NCBI RefSeq assembly: GCF_018967645.1
Contig: NZ_JAHLZF010000022.1
Coordinates: forward strand, 1-44,320
DNA from: Allobacillus halotolerans
Lineage (GTDB): Bacteria > Bacillota > Bacilli > Bacillales > Alkalibacillaceae
DNA: 44,320 nucleotides
Direction: 5' to 3'
Positions within the stretch are counted from its first letter, which is position 1; every line of letters starts with the position of its first letter. The translations under genes were made by a program, and so were the position numbers. Positions 1 through 9,520 of this stretch are shown piece after piece. The notes beneath the pieces are model-generated. The model saw nothing but the letters and a program-made list of their open reading frames with translations, searched no databases and was not told where the DNA came from.

Positions 1-136
1 GGTCGAATAGAAGCGCTCTAATCACCCGAATGATTCGCCATATCTGAAATCTGGTCGAATAGCAGCACTCTAATCACCCGAATGATTCGTCATATCCGAA
101 ATCTGGTCGAATAGAAGCGCTCTGATCACCTATGCA
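1..136. repeat. 52-bp tandem repeat array A (2.6 copies)
   Basis: Units start at 1, 53 and 105; the third is cut off near 136. Two dyads lie in each unit: TAGA-AGCGC-TCTA (8-20, with one-base variants at 60-72 and 112-124) and CGAAT-G-ATTCG (27-37, repeated 52 bp later). Read on the minus strand the first dyad is GATTAGAGCGCTTCTATTC, which matches units of the arrays at 26.3 kb and 44.2 kb. No open frame or promoter is seen. The array may continue left of the window. Confidence 0.9.
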
Positions 137-264
137 TTAACTATGCAAGTGTTTCACAGTCGGAAGGAACAGAAGGGTTAAATAGATGAGTGATGTAATT
201 ACTACTTCTGAAAAATGAACTAAATCAGTACAAATGTGTTTAGCGAAATAGTTGAATAATCATC

Positions 265-321
265 AAAATGAGTAGTTTTTTACATGAATTTATCAAATTC
301 TATGTAAAATCTGCTCATTTT
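265..321. promoter_or_regulatory. Long AT-rich inverted repeat upstream of comK
   Basis: The left arm 265-285 (starting AAAATGAG, ending ACAT) pairs with the right arm 302-321 (ATGT to CTCATTTT) with two mismatches and one bulge around a 16-nt loop. A-runs on one side and T-runs on the other suggest a terminator for a gene left of the window. Alternatively the AAAA...TTTT halves resemble ComK boxes, but the spacing is 7-8 nt, not the canonical 5, so autoregulation is only possible. Confidence 0.5.
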
Positions 322-358
322 TTGTTGTGTTCAGTGCTAATCAATAACAAACCTAAAT

Positions 359-387
359 TTTACATAAAAGAGAGAATTCCATAGTAT
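359..387 (+). promoter_or_regulatory. Candidate comK promoter
   Basis: TTTACA at 359-364 and TAGTAT at 382-387 are separated by 17 bp and lie about 30 bp before the comK start. The match to the sigma-A consensus is moderate, and TATAAA at 385 is an alternative -10. Confidence 0.35.
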
Positions 388-417
388 AAAGATAATCTTG
401 TAAAGGAGTGATTGTAC

Positions 418-903
418 TTGGAGTTTAACCAAAAGCCCTTACTGAATTTAACGACATTGGCGATTGTTCCCCAACCGAAAGAAGGGAAGAAGTTTGGATC
501 ATTCGTATTGGAAAAAAATCAAGAATACTTCACGGATGTTTCACCAAAACAATTTGTCGACCGCGGTTGCTTATTCTACGGCTCTAGCTTGAGAGGAAGA
601 CTTGAAGGCACCCGAGCAATTTTTGGTGTCAATCGCAAAGCCCCGATTGTGATTGATCCGATGCTCGGTATGTTTTTCTTACCGACTACTTCTCCTAGCT
701 CCTCTGAATGCACTTGGATTTCCCACCAACATATTGAACGCCTCGAAAAAGTCGATTCCAAACGAACAATCATCCACTTTCAAGGAGGCAAGCAACTGAC
801 GGTTAATGTCTCTTATCGCTCATTGACCAACCAAGTATTGCGTACGGCACAATATAGGCACTTGTTGATGGAGCGAATTACGAAACCTCAGGAGAGCGAT
901 TAA
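418..903 (+). CDS. comK: Competence transcription factor ComK
   Basis: ComK is the master activator of DNA-uptake genes in Bacillus. The 161-residue product keeps the family signature: VDRGCLFYGSS near the N-terminal third, then APIVIDPMLGMFFLPT, CTWISHQHI and the SYRSLTNQVLRTAQYR block. TTG at 418 is preferred because GGAG (405-408) lies 9 nt upstream; the in-frame TTG at 412 is only 3 nt away. The protein stops about 30 residues short of B. subtilis ComK (192 aa), so the C-terminal tail linked there to activation is missing. The 3' end overlaps the convergent yhjD-like gene by 26 bp. Identity is firm; full function is less certain. Confidence 0.9.
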   Translation: MEFNQKPLLNLTTLAIVPQPKEGKKFGSFVLEKNQEYFTDVSPKQFVDRGCLFYGSSLRGRLEGTRAIFGVNRKAPIVIDPMLGMFFLPTTSPSSSECTWISHQHIERLEKVDSKRTIIHFQGGKQLTVNVSYRSLTNQVLRTAQYRHLLMERITKPQESD

Positions 904-1258
904 GGTAGGCTTGACGCATCAACTCATACAAGATTTGTTCAACCTTCTTCCGAACCGCTGGATTGAAATAACGCCTTTCCTCTTCATACCCTCTTGCCAT
1001 AAATAAGTATGTGGAAAACGAATCATCCTTCTGTAAGAAAACGACCTCAACATTCATATCCCTCATTTTTTTCCGTAACTCACGGCGTTCAATCCGTGCG
1101 CGATGTTCCATTTTCCGCAGGAGCTCTAAATAGGGCTCCTTGATCTTAAACGGTCCGGATTCGACGAATTGAATGTCTTTCTCGACGACAATAATCGCCA
1201 TAGACAAAAATAAATATCTGGATGCAGTTTTATGCTCTTCTTCATTTAAATATCTCAT
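878..1258 (-). CDS. yhjD: YhjD-like cytoplasmic protein of unknown function
   Basis: This is a 126-residue hydrophilic protein. It contains IVVEKDIQFVESGPFKIKEPYLELL, split here as IVVEKDIQFVESG and PFKIKEPYLELL, followed by a basic helix rich in Arg/Lys/Glu and a GYEEERRYFNP motif. These match my recollection of the B. subtilis YhjD family, and yhjD lies close to comK there too. No catalytic motif is visible. The start ATG follows a strong GGAGGG. It is convergent with comK and shares its last 26 bp, so transcription of either gene may interfere with the other. The biochemical role is unknown. Confidence 0.75.
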   Translation of the reverse strand: MRYLNEEEHKTASRYLFLSMAIIVVEKDIQFVESGPFKIKEPYLELLRKMEHRARIERRELRKKMRDMNVEVVFLQKDDSFSTYLFMARGYEEERRYFNPAVRKKVEQILYELMRQAYLNRSPEVS

Positions 1259-1416
1259 GATGATCCCTCCATCCTTGACTATCGAACGTTTGTTCCATTA
1301 TACTATGAGGTATCGAACAATTCAATGACGAATACGAAATGGTTATTAAAAATAGTAGGCAAAAGACGGCTTTTTCTATACAATGAAAGTAGACAGAAAA
1401 GATTGGAGAAAGTCGT

Positions 1417-2073
1417 ATGTCGCTTGAGTATTCAACGTTAGACGAATTATCATCATTAATTTCTGATACCGTGGTTGGCCATATGATTATACGTATTCTC
1501 GAACTTTACGGAAGCTTCGGCCCCGTTCCGGGAATCGTTCTGCCGTTCATCGAAGCTTTTTTGCCATTACTGCCAATTATTGTATTTATATTAGCGAATA
1601 GCATCGTGTATGGGTTGTTTTTTGGATTTATATTTTCGTGGATCGGTGCAGTTCTTGGAGCGACTTTATTATTTATTTTTCTACGGAAGATGGAACAATT
1701 TGAATGGATTCAGAAAATCAAAGAACAAAAACAGGTTCGGAAAATTATAGCGTTCTTTGACCGACGTGGATTTGGACCGCTGTTTTTATTGCTCTGTTTT
1801 CCATTTTCTCCATCTGCTTTAATTAATGTTGTCGCTGCATTTTCAAGAATTTCTATTCAGCAGTTTATCTTATCGCTTATACTGGGGAAGGCTGTTATGA
1901 TTTTTTCTGTATCCTATGTGGGAAGCAGCATAACATCTTTCGCCACGAATCCGACAAAAGCCATTGTCATTGGTGTTTGTATTGTCTTCGTTTGGGCGAT
2001 CGGTAAATTCATCGAAGCTCGGATGAACTCGAATGCGAATCAATTTGATTCTGAAAACAAGGATAACGAATAA
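1417..2073 (+). CDS. yhjE: TVP38/TMEM64 (DedA-like) membrane protein YhjE
   Basis: The 218-residue integral membrane protein has a long amphipathic start, about five hydrophobic segments and the family core: a GIVLPFIEAFLPLLP re-entrant loop (residues ~40-55), GAVLGATLLFIFLR, and FFDRRGFGPLFLLLCFPFSPSALINVVAA (shown only to identify the FDRRGFGPLFLL...PFSP signature). These are the SNARE-associated/VTT-domain features of the TMEM64 family, implicated in membrane lipid handling. It occupies the yhjE position, between yhjD and addB. Start ATG follows GGAGAAAG. A terminator follows, so it is probably monocistronic. Confidence 0.85.
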   Translation: MSLEYSTLDELSSLISDTVVGHMIIRILELYGSFGPVPGIVLPFIEAFLPLLPIIVFILANSIVYGLFFGFIFSWIGAVLGATLLFIFLRKMEQFEWIQKIKEQKQVRKIIAFFDRRGFGPLFLLLCFPFSPSALINVVAAFSRISIQQFILSLILGKAVMIFSVSYVGSSITSFATNPTKAIVIGVCIVFVWAIGKFIEARMNSNANQFDSENKDNE

Positions 2074-2076
2074 ATG

Positions 2077-2117
2077 AAAGACTGGTAAACGGACAACCTT
2101 CCGTTTTCAGTCTTTTT
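2077..2117 (+). terminator. Rho-independent terminator after yhjE
   Basis: Stem AAAGACTG...AAACGG (2077-2092) pairs with CCGTTTTCAGTCTTT (2101-2115) and is followed by a T run. It separates yhjE from addB. Confidence 0.8.
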
Positions 2118-2136
2118 TCTAAAAGGGGGAAAATCG

Positions 2137-5100
2137 TTGGCACTTCAATGGATTACTGGAAGATCAGGTGCAAATGTCACTGAATACATATTGGATGAGT
2201 TGGAAGAGAAATTGTTGATGGACCCGACAGGAGATCCGATTTACTATATCGTTCCTGACCAAATGGCTTTTCAAGTCGAATATGAATTGATTCGAAATCG
2301 CCGCATTAAAGGTTCAACCCGGGCACAAGTGTTGAGCTTTTCTAGGTTAGCTTGGTATGTATTCCAACAAGTGGGCGGTGGAACGAAACCGTTTATCACC
2401 AGCACTGGAACACAAATGATGCTTCGTAAAATTGTCGAAGAATATAAGGAAAGCTTTGATAGTTTCCAAAAAGCAATGGAAAAGCAAGGCTTTATTGACC
2501 GGCTGGAAAAGATGATTACAGAAATGAAGCGGTATCGAATCAATCCAGAAATCTTGCAAAATATTGTAATGGAACTCGAACATAAAGACCGCTTGTCCGC
2601 AAATGAGTTAGCTCTTCATGCTAAATTGAAAGATTTGCAACTGATTTACGCTCAAATGCAAGAGCGAATGAGCGATTTATATATCGATGCGGAAGATCAA
2701 CTGGAACTGTTCGTTGAAAAAATCGAAGAAACGAAATTTTTTCAGAATGCCAGTTTTTATATTGATGGCTTTTATCGATTTACACCACAGGAGCTTTTTG
2801 TCCTGGAAGCGATAATGCGACAGGCGAAAGAATTGAAAGTAGCTATGACGCTTGATGGTATCGAAGGGTCTACAGATGAATTAGATCTATTCCATCAACC
2901 GCGTACGACTTTCGAACAACTAAATCAAATTGCTGAACATGCGCATGTACCTGTGCTTCATTCCGTTCAATTGGATCCGGAAACGCGGCGATTCCGCAAT
3001 AATAAAGCGATGCAACATTTGGAGAAAAACCTTGAGGCAAATCCAATGCCAGCCTACAACGGCGACACTCCGATTACGTTCATGGAAGCTGTTCATCCTC
3101 GGGCAGAAGTAGAACGGGTTGCACAAGAAATCATTCGTTTCGTTCGCGATGAGCAATATCGTTATCGTGATTTTGGCTTATTGATTCGTGATCAAGATAC
3201 GTATAATGATTTGATTGAAACGATTTTCGAAGACTATGGTATCCCTTTCTTCGTCGATCAAAAGAAATCGATGCTCCATCATCCATTGATCGAGCTTGTT
3301 CGAACAGGCATTGAATTGATCGAACGAAACTGGTCATATGATGCGATGTTTCGACTACTGAAAACAGGGTTTATCCCGGCAACCGATAAAGAGGACCCAC
3401 TGGATGAAAAAGCAATCGATTTCTTGGAAAATTACGTATTGGAATACGGCATCCGGAGAAAAGACCAATGGACGAGTGATTATACGTGGAAGTATGAGCG
3501 GTTAAGCGGCATTTCTTTCCGAAAACAGACAACAGAAGAGCAACAAATTCAGAAACAGATTAATCAGTATCGAAAACAAGTGTTGGATGCTCTCGAATCC
3601 TTTGATCATGCATATCGACGAGCCAAGACCGTAAAAGAAAAGTGTATCGCGATTTATGAATGGCTGGAGCATATTCAAGTTGGAAAACAGCTGGAGCGCT
3701 TGCGTGATTCATATGAAGAAGCGGGTAAGGTTGAAACGGCTCACGAGCAGGAGCAGGCTTGGAACGCCCTGATCGGTTTACTGGATGAGTTCGTCGAGAT
3801 GCTTGGCGATGATGAACTGTCAGATCAGCTATTCAGACAACTTGTTGAAGCTGGAATTGGAACGTTGGAGTTTTCCCAAGTCCCACCATCGATTGACCAC
3901 GTCATTGTAGGGGATGTCGAACGGTCGAGAATCCGTAATGTCCGTGTTGGTTTTATTCTCGGTGTCAATGAAGGGCAGTATCCACAAAAGCCAGCATCTG
4001 ATGGCCTAGTGACGGATGAAGAACGTGAAATGTTAGAAGAAGTCGGTATGACTTTAGCCGACAGAGCGGACCGCGTGCTACTGGACGACCGTTTTTATAT
4101 GTATCTCGCATTGACATTACCATCTGACCAATTATGGATCAGTTATCCGCTGAGCGATGAAGAAGGAAAAACGAAAACACCTGCCCAATTGATCAAACGG
4201 CTAAAAAACATGTTTCCTGAAGCGGAAAGTAAATGGGTGTTGGATGATGAAGACGAGGAAGAACCTTTACGCTTTATTGCGAATCCGACGAAGTCGCGTG
4301 CGGTGTTGACGAAAGAGTTATCCAAGTATTTACGTGGCTATCCAATCGCGGATAGTTATTGGGATACCCTTCATTGGTATATGGATCAAAAAGATTCAAA
4401 AACACGCATGATTTTAACGAGTCTATTTCATTCAAATTTACCTGTATCCATCGACGAAGATACGACCAAAGAGTTATTTACGGAAACAATCCAATCCAGT
4501 GTTTCCCGATTAGAAACCTATTTTCAATGTTCCTATCATTATTTTTCTCAATACACGCTCGGTTTAAAAGAGAGAAAGCAATTTAAATTGGAAGCTCCGG
4601 ATATTGGGCAGTTATTCCATGAGTCGTTACGATTAATTACGGAATGGGTACAGCGAGATGGAAAAGCGTTATTCGAACTGACCAATGAAGACGTGGAAAA
4701 TTACGCAAATGAAGCCATCACGTATTTAGCACCGATTTTAAATAATCAAATCTTATTTAGTTCCAATCGTTATCGATACATTTTATATAAATTAAGACAT
4801 GTTATTTTGCGTGCGACGAATATGCTTGTCTATCAATCGAAACAGTCTGAATTTAAACCGGTCGGCATTGAAATCGGTTTTGGTCGTAATCAGGAGCTAC
4901 CTCCGCTTGCCCTTGATTTGGCGGGCGGTTATAAATTGGAGCTCAATGGCCGAGTGGACCGAGTCGATCAAACAGAGATTGATAACGACTTGTATCTTCG
5001 CATTATTGACTATAAGTCTAGCGAGAAAGATTTAAGTCTTGTAGATGTCTACTACGGTTTGTCCTTGCAGATGCTTACTTATTTGGATGTCGTTTTAACC

Positions 5101-5610
5101 CATTCAGAAAAATGGCTTGGCAAGAAAGCTGACCCAGCAGGTGTTCTGTACTTCCATGTGCATAACCCAATCATTAATAATCCTCTGTCAGAAGAGCAGC
5201 TGGAGAAGGAACTATTGAAGGAATACCGAATGAAAGGGTTGCTGCTTGAAGACAGGCAAATCGCATCTGCCATGGATACATCGATGGAATCAGGGACAAG
5301 TCAAATTGCGCCGTTTGGTTTCAAAAAGGATGGAGCGTTCACGAAGTCTTCAAGTATCATGGACAGAGAGTTATTCGGTCGTATGAGTCAATACACTCGG
5401 TCCTTGATGAAACAAGCAGGAGATGAAATCGTCCAGGGAGAAGTCAAATTAAATCCATATGAAAGCAATAACCAGGTTGCTTGTACGTTTTGCCCGTTCA
5501 ACTCTGTGTGTCAATTCGATCCAAAACTTGAAGAGAATGATTTCCGTCGATTGAAACCCGAAAAAGATGAAATCATCTTATCCAAAATGATGCCGAAAGG
5601 GGGAGAATGA
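2137..5610 (+). CDS. addB: ATP-dependent helicase/nuclease subunit AddB
   Basis: AddB pairs with AddA to resect double-strand breaks and load RecA after Chi recognition. The 1157-residue length fits (B. subtilis 1166). The C-terminal RecB-like nuclease shows IIDYKSS with Asp958-Lys960. An iron-sulfur staple is formed by Cys798 (FQCSYH) and Cys1116, Cys1119, Cys1125 (CTFCPFNSVC). The N-terminal Walker A position reads GRSGANVT at residues 8-15, whereas B. subtilis has GRSGSGKT as I recall, so the invariant Lys is lost. Start is TTG at 2137 with AAAGGGGGA six bases upstream. The end overlaps addA translationally (ATGA). Confidence 0.97.
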   Translation: MALQWITGRSGANVTEYILDELEEKLLMDPTGDPIYYIVPDQMAFQVEYELIRNRRIKGSTRAQVLSFSRLAWYVFQQVGGGTKPFITSTGTQMMLRKIVEEYKESFDSFQKAMEKQGFIDRLEKMITEMKRYRINPEILQNIVMELEHKDRLSANELALHAKLKDLQLIYAQMQERMSDLYIDAEDQLELFVEKIEETKFFQNASFYIDGFYRFTPQELFVLEAIMRQAKELKVAMTLDGIEGSTDELDLFHQPRTTFEQLNQIAEHAHVPVLHSVQLDPETRRFRNNKAMQHLEKNLEANPMPAYNGDTPITFMEAVHPRAEVERVAQEIIRFVRDEQYRYRDFGLLIRDQDTYNDLIETIFEDYGIPFFVDQKKSMLHHPLIELVRTGIELIERNWSYDAMFRLLKTGFIPATDKEDPLDEKAIDFLENYVLEYGIRRKDQWTSDYTWKYERLSGISFRKQTTEEQQIQKQINQYRKQVLDALESFDHAYRRAKTVKEKCIAIYEWLEHIQVGKQLERLRDSYEEAGKVETAHEQEQAWNALIGLLDEFVEMLGDDELSDQLFRQLVEAGIGTLEFSQVPPSIDHVIVGDVERSRIRNVRVGFILGVNEGQYPQKPASDGLVTDEEREMLEEVGMTLADRADRVLLDDRFYMYLALTLPSDQLWISYPLSDEEGKTKTPAQLIKRLKNMFPEAESKWVLDDEDEEEPLRFIANPTKSRAVLTKELSKYLRGYPIADSYWDTLHWYMDQKDSKTRMILTSLFHSNLPVSIDEDTTKELFTETIQSSVSRLETYFQCSYHYFSQYTLGLKERKQFKLEAPDIGQLFHESLRLITEWVQRDGKALFELTNEDVENYANEAITYLAPILNNQILFSSNRYRYILYKLRHVILRATNMLVYQSKQSEFKPVGIEIGFGRNQELPPLALDLAGGYKLELNGRVDRVDQTEIDNDLYLRIIDYKSSEKDLSLVDVYYGLSLQMLTYLDVVLTHSEKWLGKKADPAGVLYFHVHNPIINNPLSEEQLEKELLKEYRMKGLLLEDRQIASAMDTSMESGTSQIAPFGFKKDGAFTKSSSIMDRELFGRMSQYTRSLMKQAGDEIVQGEVKLNPYESNNQVACTFCPFNSVCQFDPKLEENDFRRLKPEKDEIILSKMMPKGGE

Positions 5611-5612
5611 GC

Positions 5613-8600
5613 ATGAACTGGACAAAAGAACAAGAACAAGCCATCTATGAGGATGGAAAAGACATTTTAGTTGCCGCTGCAGCTGGTTCAGGGAAAACTG
5701 CTGTATTGGTCGAACGAATCATCCAAAAAATCACGCGTGAAAATGATCCGTATGAAATCGATGAAATGCTCGTAGCAACGTTTACGAATGCGGCAGCTCA
5801 AGAGATGCGAACGCGTGTCGGACAAGCGTTGGAAAAAGCACTTGCTGAATTTCCAGATTCTCAACATTTACGAAAACAATTATCCTTACTACAAAAAGCT
5901 CATATCTCCACCTTGCACGCTTTTTGTATGGAAGTCGTTCGTAAATACGGTTTCGAGCTCGAAATTGATCCGGGTTTTCGTATATTAGACGACGTTGAGT
6001 CCGATTTATTAAGAAATGATTTATTGCAAGAAACGTTTGAAGAATGGTATGGGAAAGAAGGGGAAGAGCAAGAAGCTTTCTTCCGTTTTGTCGACAGTTT
6101 TTCCAATGACCGGAATGACCAAGCTGTCATGGATCTCGTATTAAAAGTCTATGAATTCTCACGCCAGCACCCTGACCCGGATGATTGGCTCGACCGGCTT
6201 TCAGGAAGTTATGAAGTACGTGATGACATGTCGATGGATGAGCTAGAGTGGATGCCAATTGTTCGGAAAGACATTGAAGAAAAGGTTGACGCGATGGAAT
6301 TTGAAGCCCTTCAAGCATTAGAAATGGCTCAATTCCCAGAAGGCCCTGCCCACTATGTCGATACATTGGAAAAAGACCTTCAACAGATTCAGCTCGTGAA
6401 AAATTCACTTCAGCAACCATGGGAGCAGCTATACGAAATATTTCATGAGCAAAAAACCTTCAGCCGTTTATCCGGGAAAAAAGCAGAATGTGACGAAGAC
6501 CTAAAAAAGTCAGTCAAAGACCTGCGCGATAAATTTAAAAAACGGATGGAGAAGCTGGTAGAACGATGGTTTTCTAGACACCCAGATTCTCTGTTGAATG
6601 ATTTACAAAAAATCAAACCACAAATCGAACAGCTTGTCACCGTCGTGAAAGAATTTCATGAGAAATTTCAACAGGAGAAGAAAGAGCAAGCGGTTGTTGA
6701 TTTTTCAGACCTTGAGCATTATTGTGTTCAAATTTTATCGGATGGAAAAGATGAAGCGGGAAATTATTTGCCATCCTATATCGCCAATCAGTATCGAAAA
6801 CAATTTCGAGAAGTGCTTATTGATGAGTACCAAGATACGAACTTAGTTCAAGAGGCAATTTTGCAGCTACTAACTGCAGGAGAGGATGCCGGCCAATTAT
6901 TCATGGTCGGTGACGTGAAGCAAAGTATTTACCGTTTTCGTCATGCGGAACCGACGTTATTCATGAAAAAGTACAAAGACTTTCAACAAGAAGAATTAGC
7001 GGCTATGCGAATTGATTTGGCACGCAACTTCAGAAGCCGAAAAGAAGTATTAGATGGCGCGAACTATATTTTTCGTCAGCTATTGGATGAACGCGTCGGC
7101 GAGATGGATTATGAGAAAGAAGCCGAACTGATTTACAGCAACAAAGTCTATGAAAAGCTGACGACGACAAATGTTGATTGTGAATTACACGTCGTCCGAA
7201 AAGATGAAGAAGATTCCGTTGAAAACGATGAATGGAAATACCTGAAAGATGCCCAAATTGAGGCACGTACGTATGCCAAAAAAATCAAAGACTGGATTGA
7301 AAACAGTCAAATCATCGATAAAGAAACGGAACAACCACGTTCGATTCAATATCGAGATATCGTCGTTTTGATGCGTTCGTTAACGTGGGCGCCAGTCATT
7401 GAAGATGAATTGAAACAAATGGGCATTCCTGTTTATGCCGATCTGTCGACAGGCTATTTAGAAGCGATGGAAATCCAAGTGATGATGAACGTCTTGCGAA
7501 TCATTGATAACCCAATGCAAGACATCCCATTGGCCAGTGTCCTGAAATCCCCAATCGTCGGAATTACAGAGGATGGACTTGCTAAAATTCGCTTAAAAGG
7601 AAAAAGAGAATCTTTTTATCAAGCGATGCTGAACTATATTCGATTAGGCGAAGACTCATCTTTAGTTGAGCAACTAAAACAGCTAAAGGAACTGCTTGAA
7701 AGTTGGCGAGAAGAAGCCCGTTATGGTTCGTTATCCAAATTGATTTGGAAAATCTACCGGGACACTGCTTATTTTGAATATGTCGGTGGGACGCCAGGCG
7801 GTAAGCAACGCCAAGCAAACTTACGTGCCTTATATGACCGGGCACGCTCTTATGAACGCTCGTCTTATCAAGGGTTGTTTCGATTTTTGCGTTTTATCGA
7901 ACGGATGGAAGAGCGGAACAAAAACCTAGCATCGGCAAGAGCGCTTGGGGAGCAAGAAGACGTTGTTCGCATCATGACGATTCATAGCAGTAAAGGTCTT
8001 GAGTTTCCTTATGTCATCTTAGGTGCAGCCGGACGTGAATTTAACCAACAGGATACAAAAGGACGCTATATATTGCATAAAGATTATGGGCTGGCTTCGA
8101 AATATATGGATGTCGATCAGCGAATTTTGTATAATACATTTCCGTTTGAAGCCTTAAAAGTCGCAACGGCACGAGAGTCACTTGCTGAGGAAATGAGAGT
8201 ACTTTATGTCGCACTGACACGGGCAAAAGAAAAGCTCGTCGTGGTTGGTCAAAGTAAAGATTGGCAAAAACAATTGGAAAAATGGAATGAAGTAGCCAAC
8301 CATTCGGAATGGGTATTACCGCCTCATACACGGACGGACCAAGCGACCTATTTAAATTGGATTGGATCTGCTTTGATTCGTCATCATCAAAATGATGAGT
8401 TACGAATTTCTGGCTTAGCCGGTGGAATACCCGAAGAAATTCGCCAAGATGAATCAAAATGGACGATTCATGTAGATCATGCCAGTGAATATCTGGATCC
8501 GGAATGGATTACTGCAGAGCGAGACGAGAAACTATACAAAGCGATCCAACAGTGGAGTGCAGACTACTTACCTGAGCGTTCCGAACAATATGAGGAAGTA

Positions 8601-9323
8601 GATCGTCGCTTACGTTTCAGCTATTCATATCAAACGAGTGCGGACAAACGGGCGAAGCAAACGGTAACGGAGATTAAGCGTTTAAGGCAGCCGGTGGATG
8701 AATATGGCGCGACCGACATCGTTAGTCAGCGACCACGTATTTCACTAGACCGTCCGCGTTTCATGCAAGTTGATCAAAAGCCATTGACGAAAGCTGAAGC
8801 GGGTAGTGCCATGCACACCGTGATGCAGCATATACCAGTGAATAAGGAATGGAACGCTGAGCAATTAGAAGAATTTATTCAAGAGCTCGTATTCAAAGAA
8901 GCGTTAACACCAGATGAAGGAGAGGTCATCAACCGGGAAGCGATTTTGACGTTGATGCATTCCGATGTTGGAGCAATGCTTGCGAATGCTGTTTCGGTCG
9001 AGCGGGAAATTCCGTTCACGATGGAAGTTGCAGCAAGTAAGATTTATCCGGATTGGGAAGACCCGACTGATGAATCCGTACTCGTTCAAGGGGTTATTGA
9101 TTGCTTGGTTGAAACAGACAATGGATATGAATTGATTGATTACAAAACGGATACGATTACCGGAGAAATGACAGATGAGAAGATCAATGACTTGAAACAA
9201 CGCTACGAAACACAAGTTGAACTTTATAAGCAAGCGATTGAAATGATTTGGAACATCGAACTGAATCATGTGTATTTATACTTTTTCGATCGAAACTTGC
9301 TCATTGATACAAACGAGGGATAA
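5613..9323 (+). CDS. addA: ATP-dependent helicase/nuclease subunit AddA
   Basis: This UvrD-type 3'-5' helicase carries a C-terminal nuclease and is the motor of AddAB. Visible motifs are Walker A AAAGSGKT (residues ~22-29), TFTNAAAQEM (Ia), VLIDEYQDTN (Walker B), GDVKQSIYRFR (III), MTIHSSKGLEFPYV (V), EEMRVLYVALTRAKEKL (VI) and the nuclease motif LIDYKTD near residue 1176. Length about 1236 aa equals that of B. subtilis AddA. ATG 5613 is chosen because AAAGGGGGAG ends about 8 nt upstream; ATG 5607 overlaps the addB stop but sits too close. It is co-transcribed with addB. The sbcDC genes that follow in B. subtilis are absent. Confidence 0.97.
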   Translation: MNWTKEQEQAIYEDGKDILVAAAAGSGKTAVLVERIIQKITRENDPYEIDEMLVATFTNAAAQEMRTRVGQALEKALAEFPDSQHLRKQLSLLQKAHISTLHAFCMEVVRKYGFELEIDPGFRILDDVESDLLRNDLLQETFEEWYGKEGEEQEAFFRFVDSFSNDRNDQAVMDLVLKVYEFSRQHPDPDDWLDRLSGSYEVRDDMSMDELEWMPIVRKDIEEKVDAMEFEALQALEMAQFPEGPAHYVDTLEKDLQQIQLVKNSLQQPWEQLYEIFHEQKTFSRLSGKKAECDEDLKKSVKDLRDKFKKRMEKLVERWFSRHPDSLLNDLQKIKPQIEQLVTVVKEFHEKFQQEKKEQAVVDFSDLEHYCVQILSDGKDEAGNYLPSYIANQYRKQFREVLIDEYQDTNLVQEAILQLLTAGEDAGQLFMVGDVKQSIYRFRHAEPTLFMKKYKDFQQEELAAMRIDLARNFRSRKEVLDGANYIFRQLLDERVGEMDYEKEAELIYSNKVYEKLTTTNVDCELHVVRKDEEDSVENDEWKYLKDAQIEARTYAKKIKDWIENSQIIDKETEQPRSIQYRDIVVLMRSLTWAPVIEDELKQMGIPVYADLSTGYLEAMEIQVMMNVLRIIDNPMQDIPLASVLKSPIVGITEDGLAKIRLKGKRESFYQAMLNYIRLGEDSSLVEQLKQLKELLESWREEARYGSLSKLIWKIYRDTAYFEYVGGTPGGKQRQANLRALYDRARSYERSSYQGLFRFLRFIERMEERNKNLASARALGEQEDVVRIMTIHSSKGLEFPYVILGAAGREFNQQDTKGRYILHKDYGLASKYMDVDQRILYNTFPFEALKVATARESLAEEMRVLYVALTRAKEKLVVVGQSKDWQKQLEKWNEVANHSEWVLPPHTRTDQATYLNWIGSALIRHHQNDELRISGLAGGIPEEIRQDESKWTIHVDHASEYLDPEWITAERDEKLYKAIQQWSADYLPERSEQYEEVDRRLRFSYSYQTSADKRAKQTVTEIKRLRQPVDEYGATDIVSQRPRISLDRPRFMQVDQKPLTKAEAGSAMHTVMQHIPVNKEWNAEQLEEFIQELVFKEALTPDEGEVINREAILTLMHSDVGAMLANAVSVEREIPFTMEVAASKIYPDWEDPTDESVLVQGVIDCLVETDNGYELIDYKTDTITGEMTDEKINDLKQRYETQVELYKQAIEMIWNIELNHVYLYFFDRNLLIDTNEG

Positions 9324-9335
9324 TGATGTTAACAG

Positions 9336-9380
9336 ACGAGGCTTCTACAGTTACATGTAGAAGTCTCGTTATTTATGTTT
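9336..9380 (+). terminator. Probable terminator after addA
   Basis: Stem ACGAGGCTTCTACA (9336-9349) pairs with TGTAGAAGTCTCGT (9356-9369) with one mismatch. The T-rich tail is interrupted. Confidence 0.6.
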
Positions 9381-9483
9381 GTTTTAAGAAATTCAAAATA
9401 TATAATAAGAAAACCAACAAATATTTTTGATAAATTCTTTAAGTTTAAAATGTATGCGCATTTATGTTACTAAGGTAATAATG

Positions 9484-9489
9484 TATAAT
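9484..9489 (+). promoter_or_regulatory. Candidate -10 box of the toxin-antitoxin operon
   Basis: TATAAT lies 31 bp before the antitoxin start. No good -35 hexamer is seen 16-18 bp upstream. A small dyad, TTAC-TAAG-GTAA, sits just before it and could serve autoregulation (inference). Confidence 0.35.
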
Positions 9490-9520
9490 AAGGGTATAGC
9501 ATAATGGAGGTGTGTGACAT

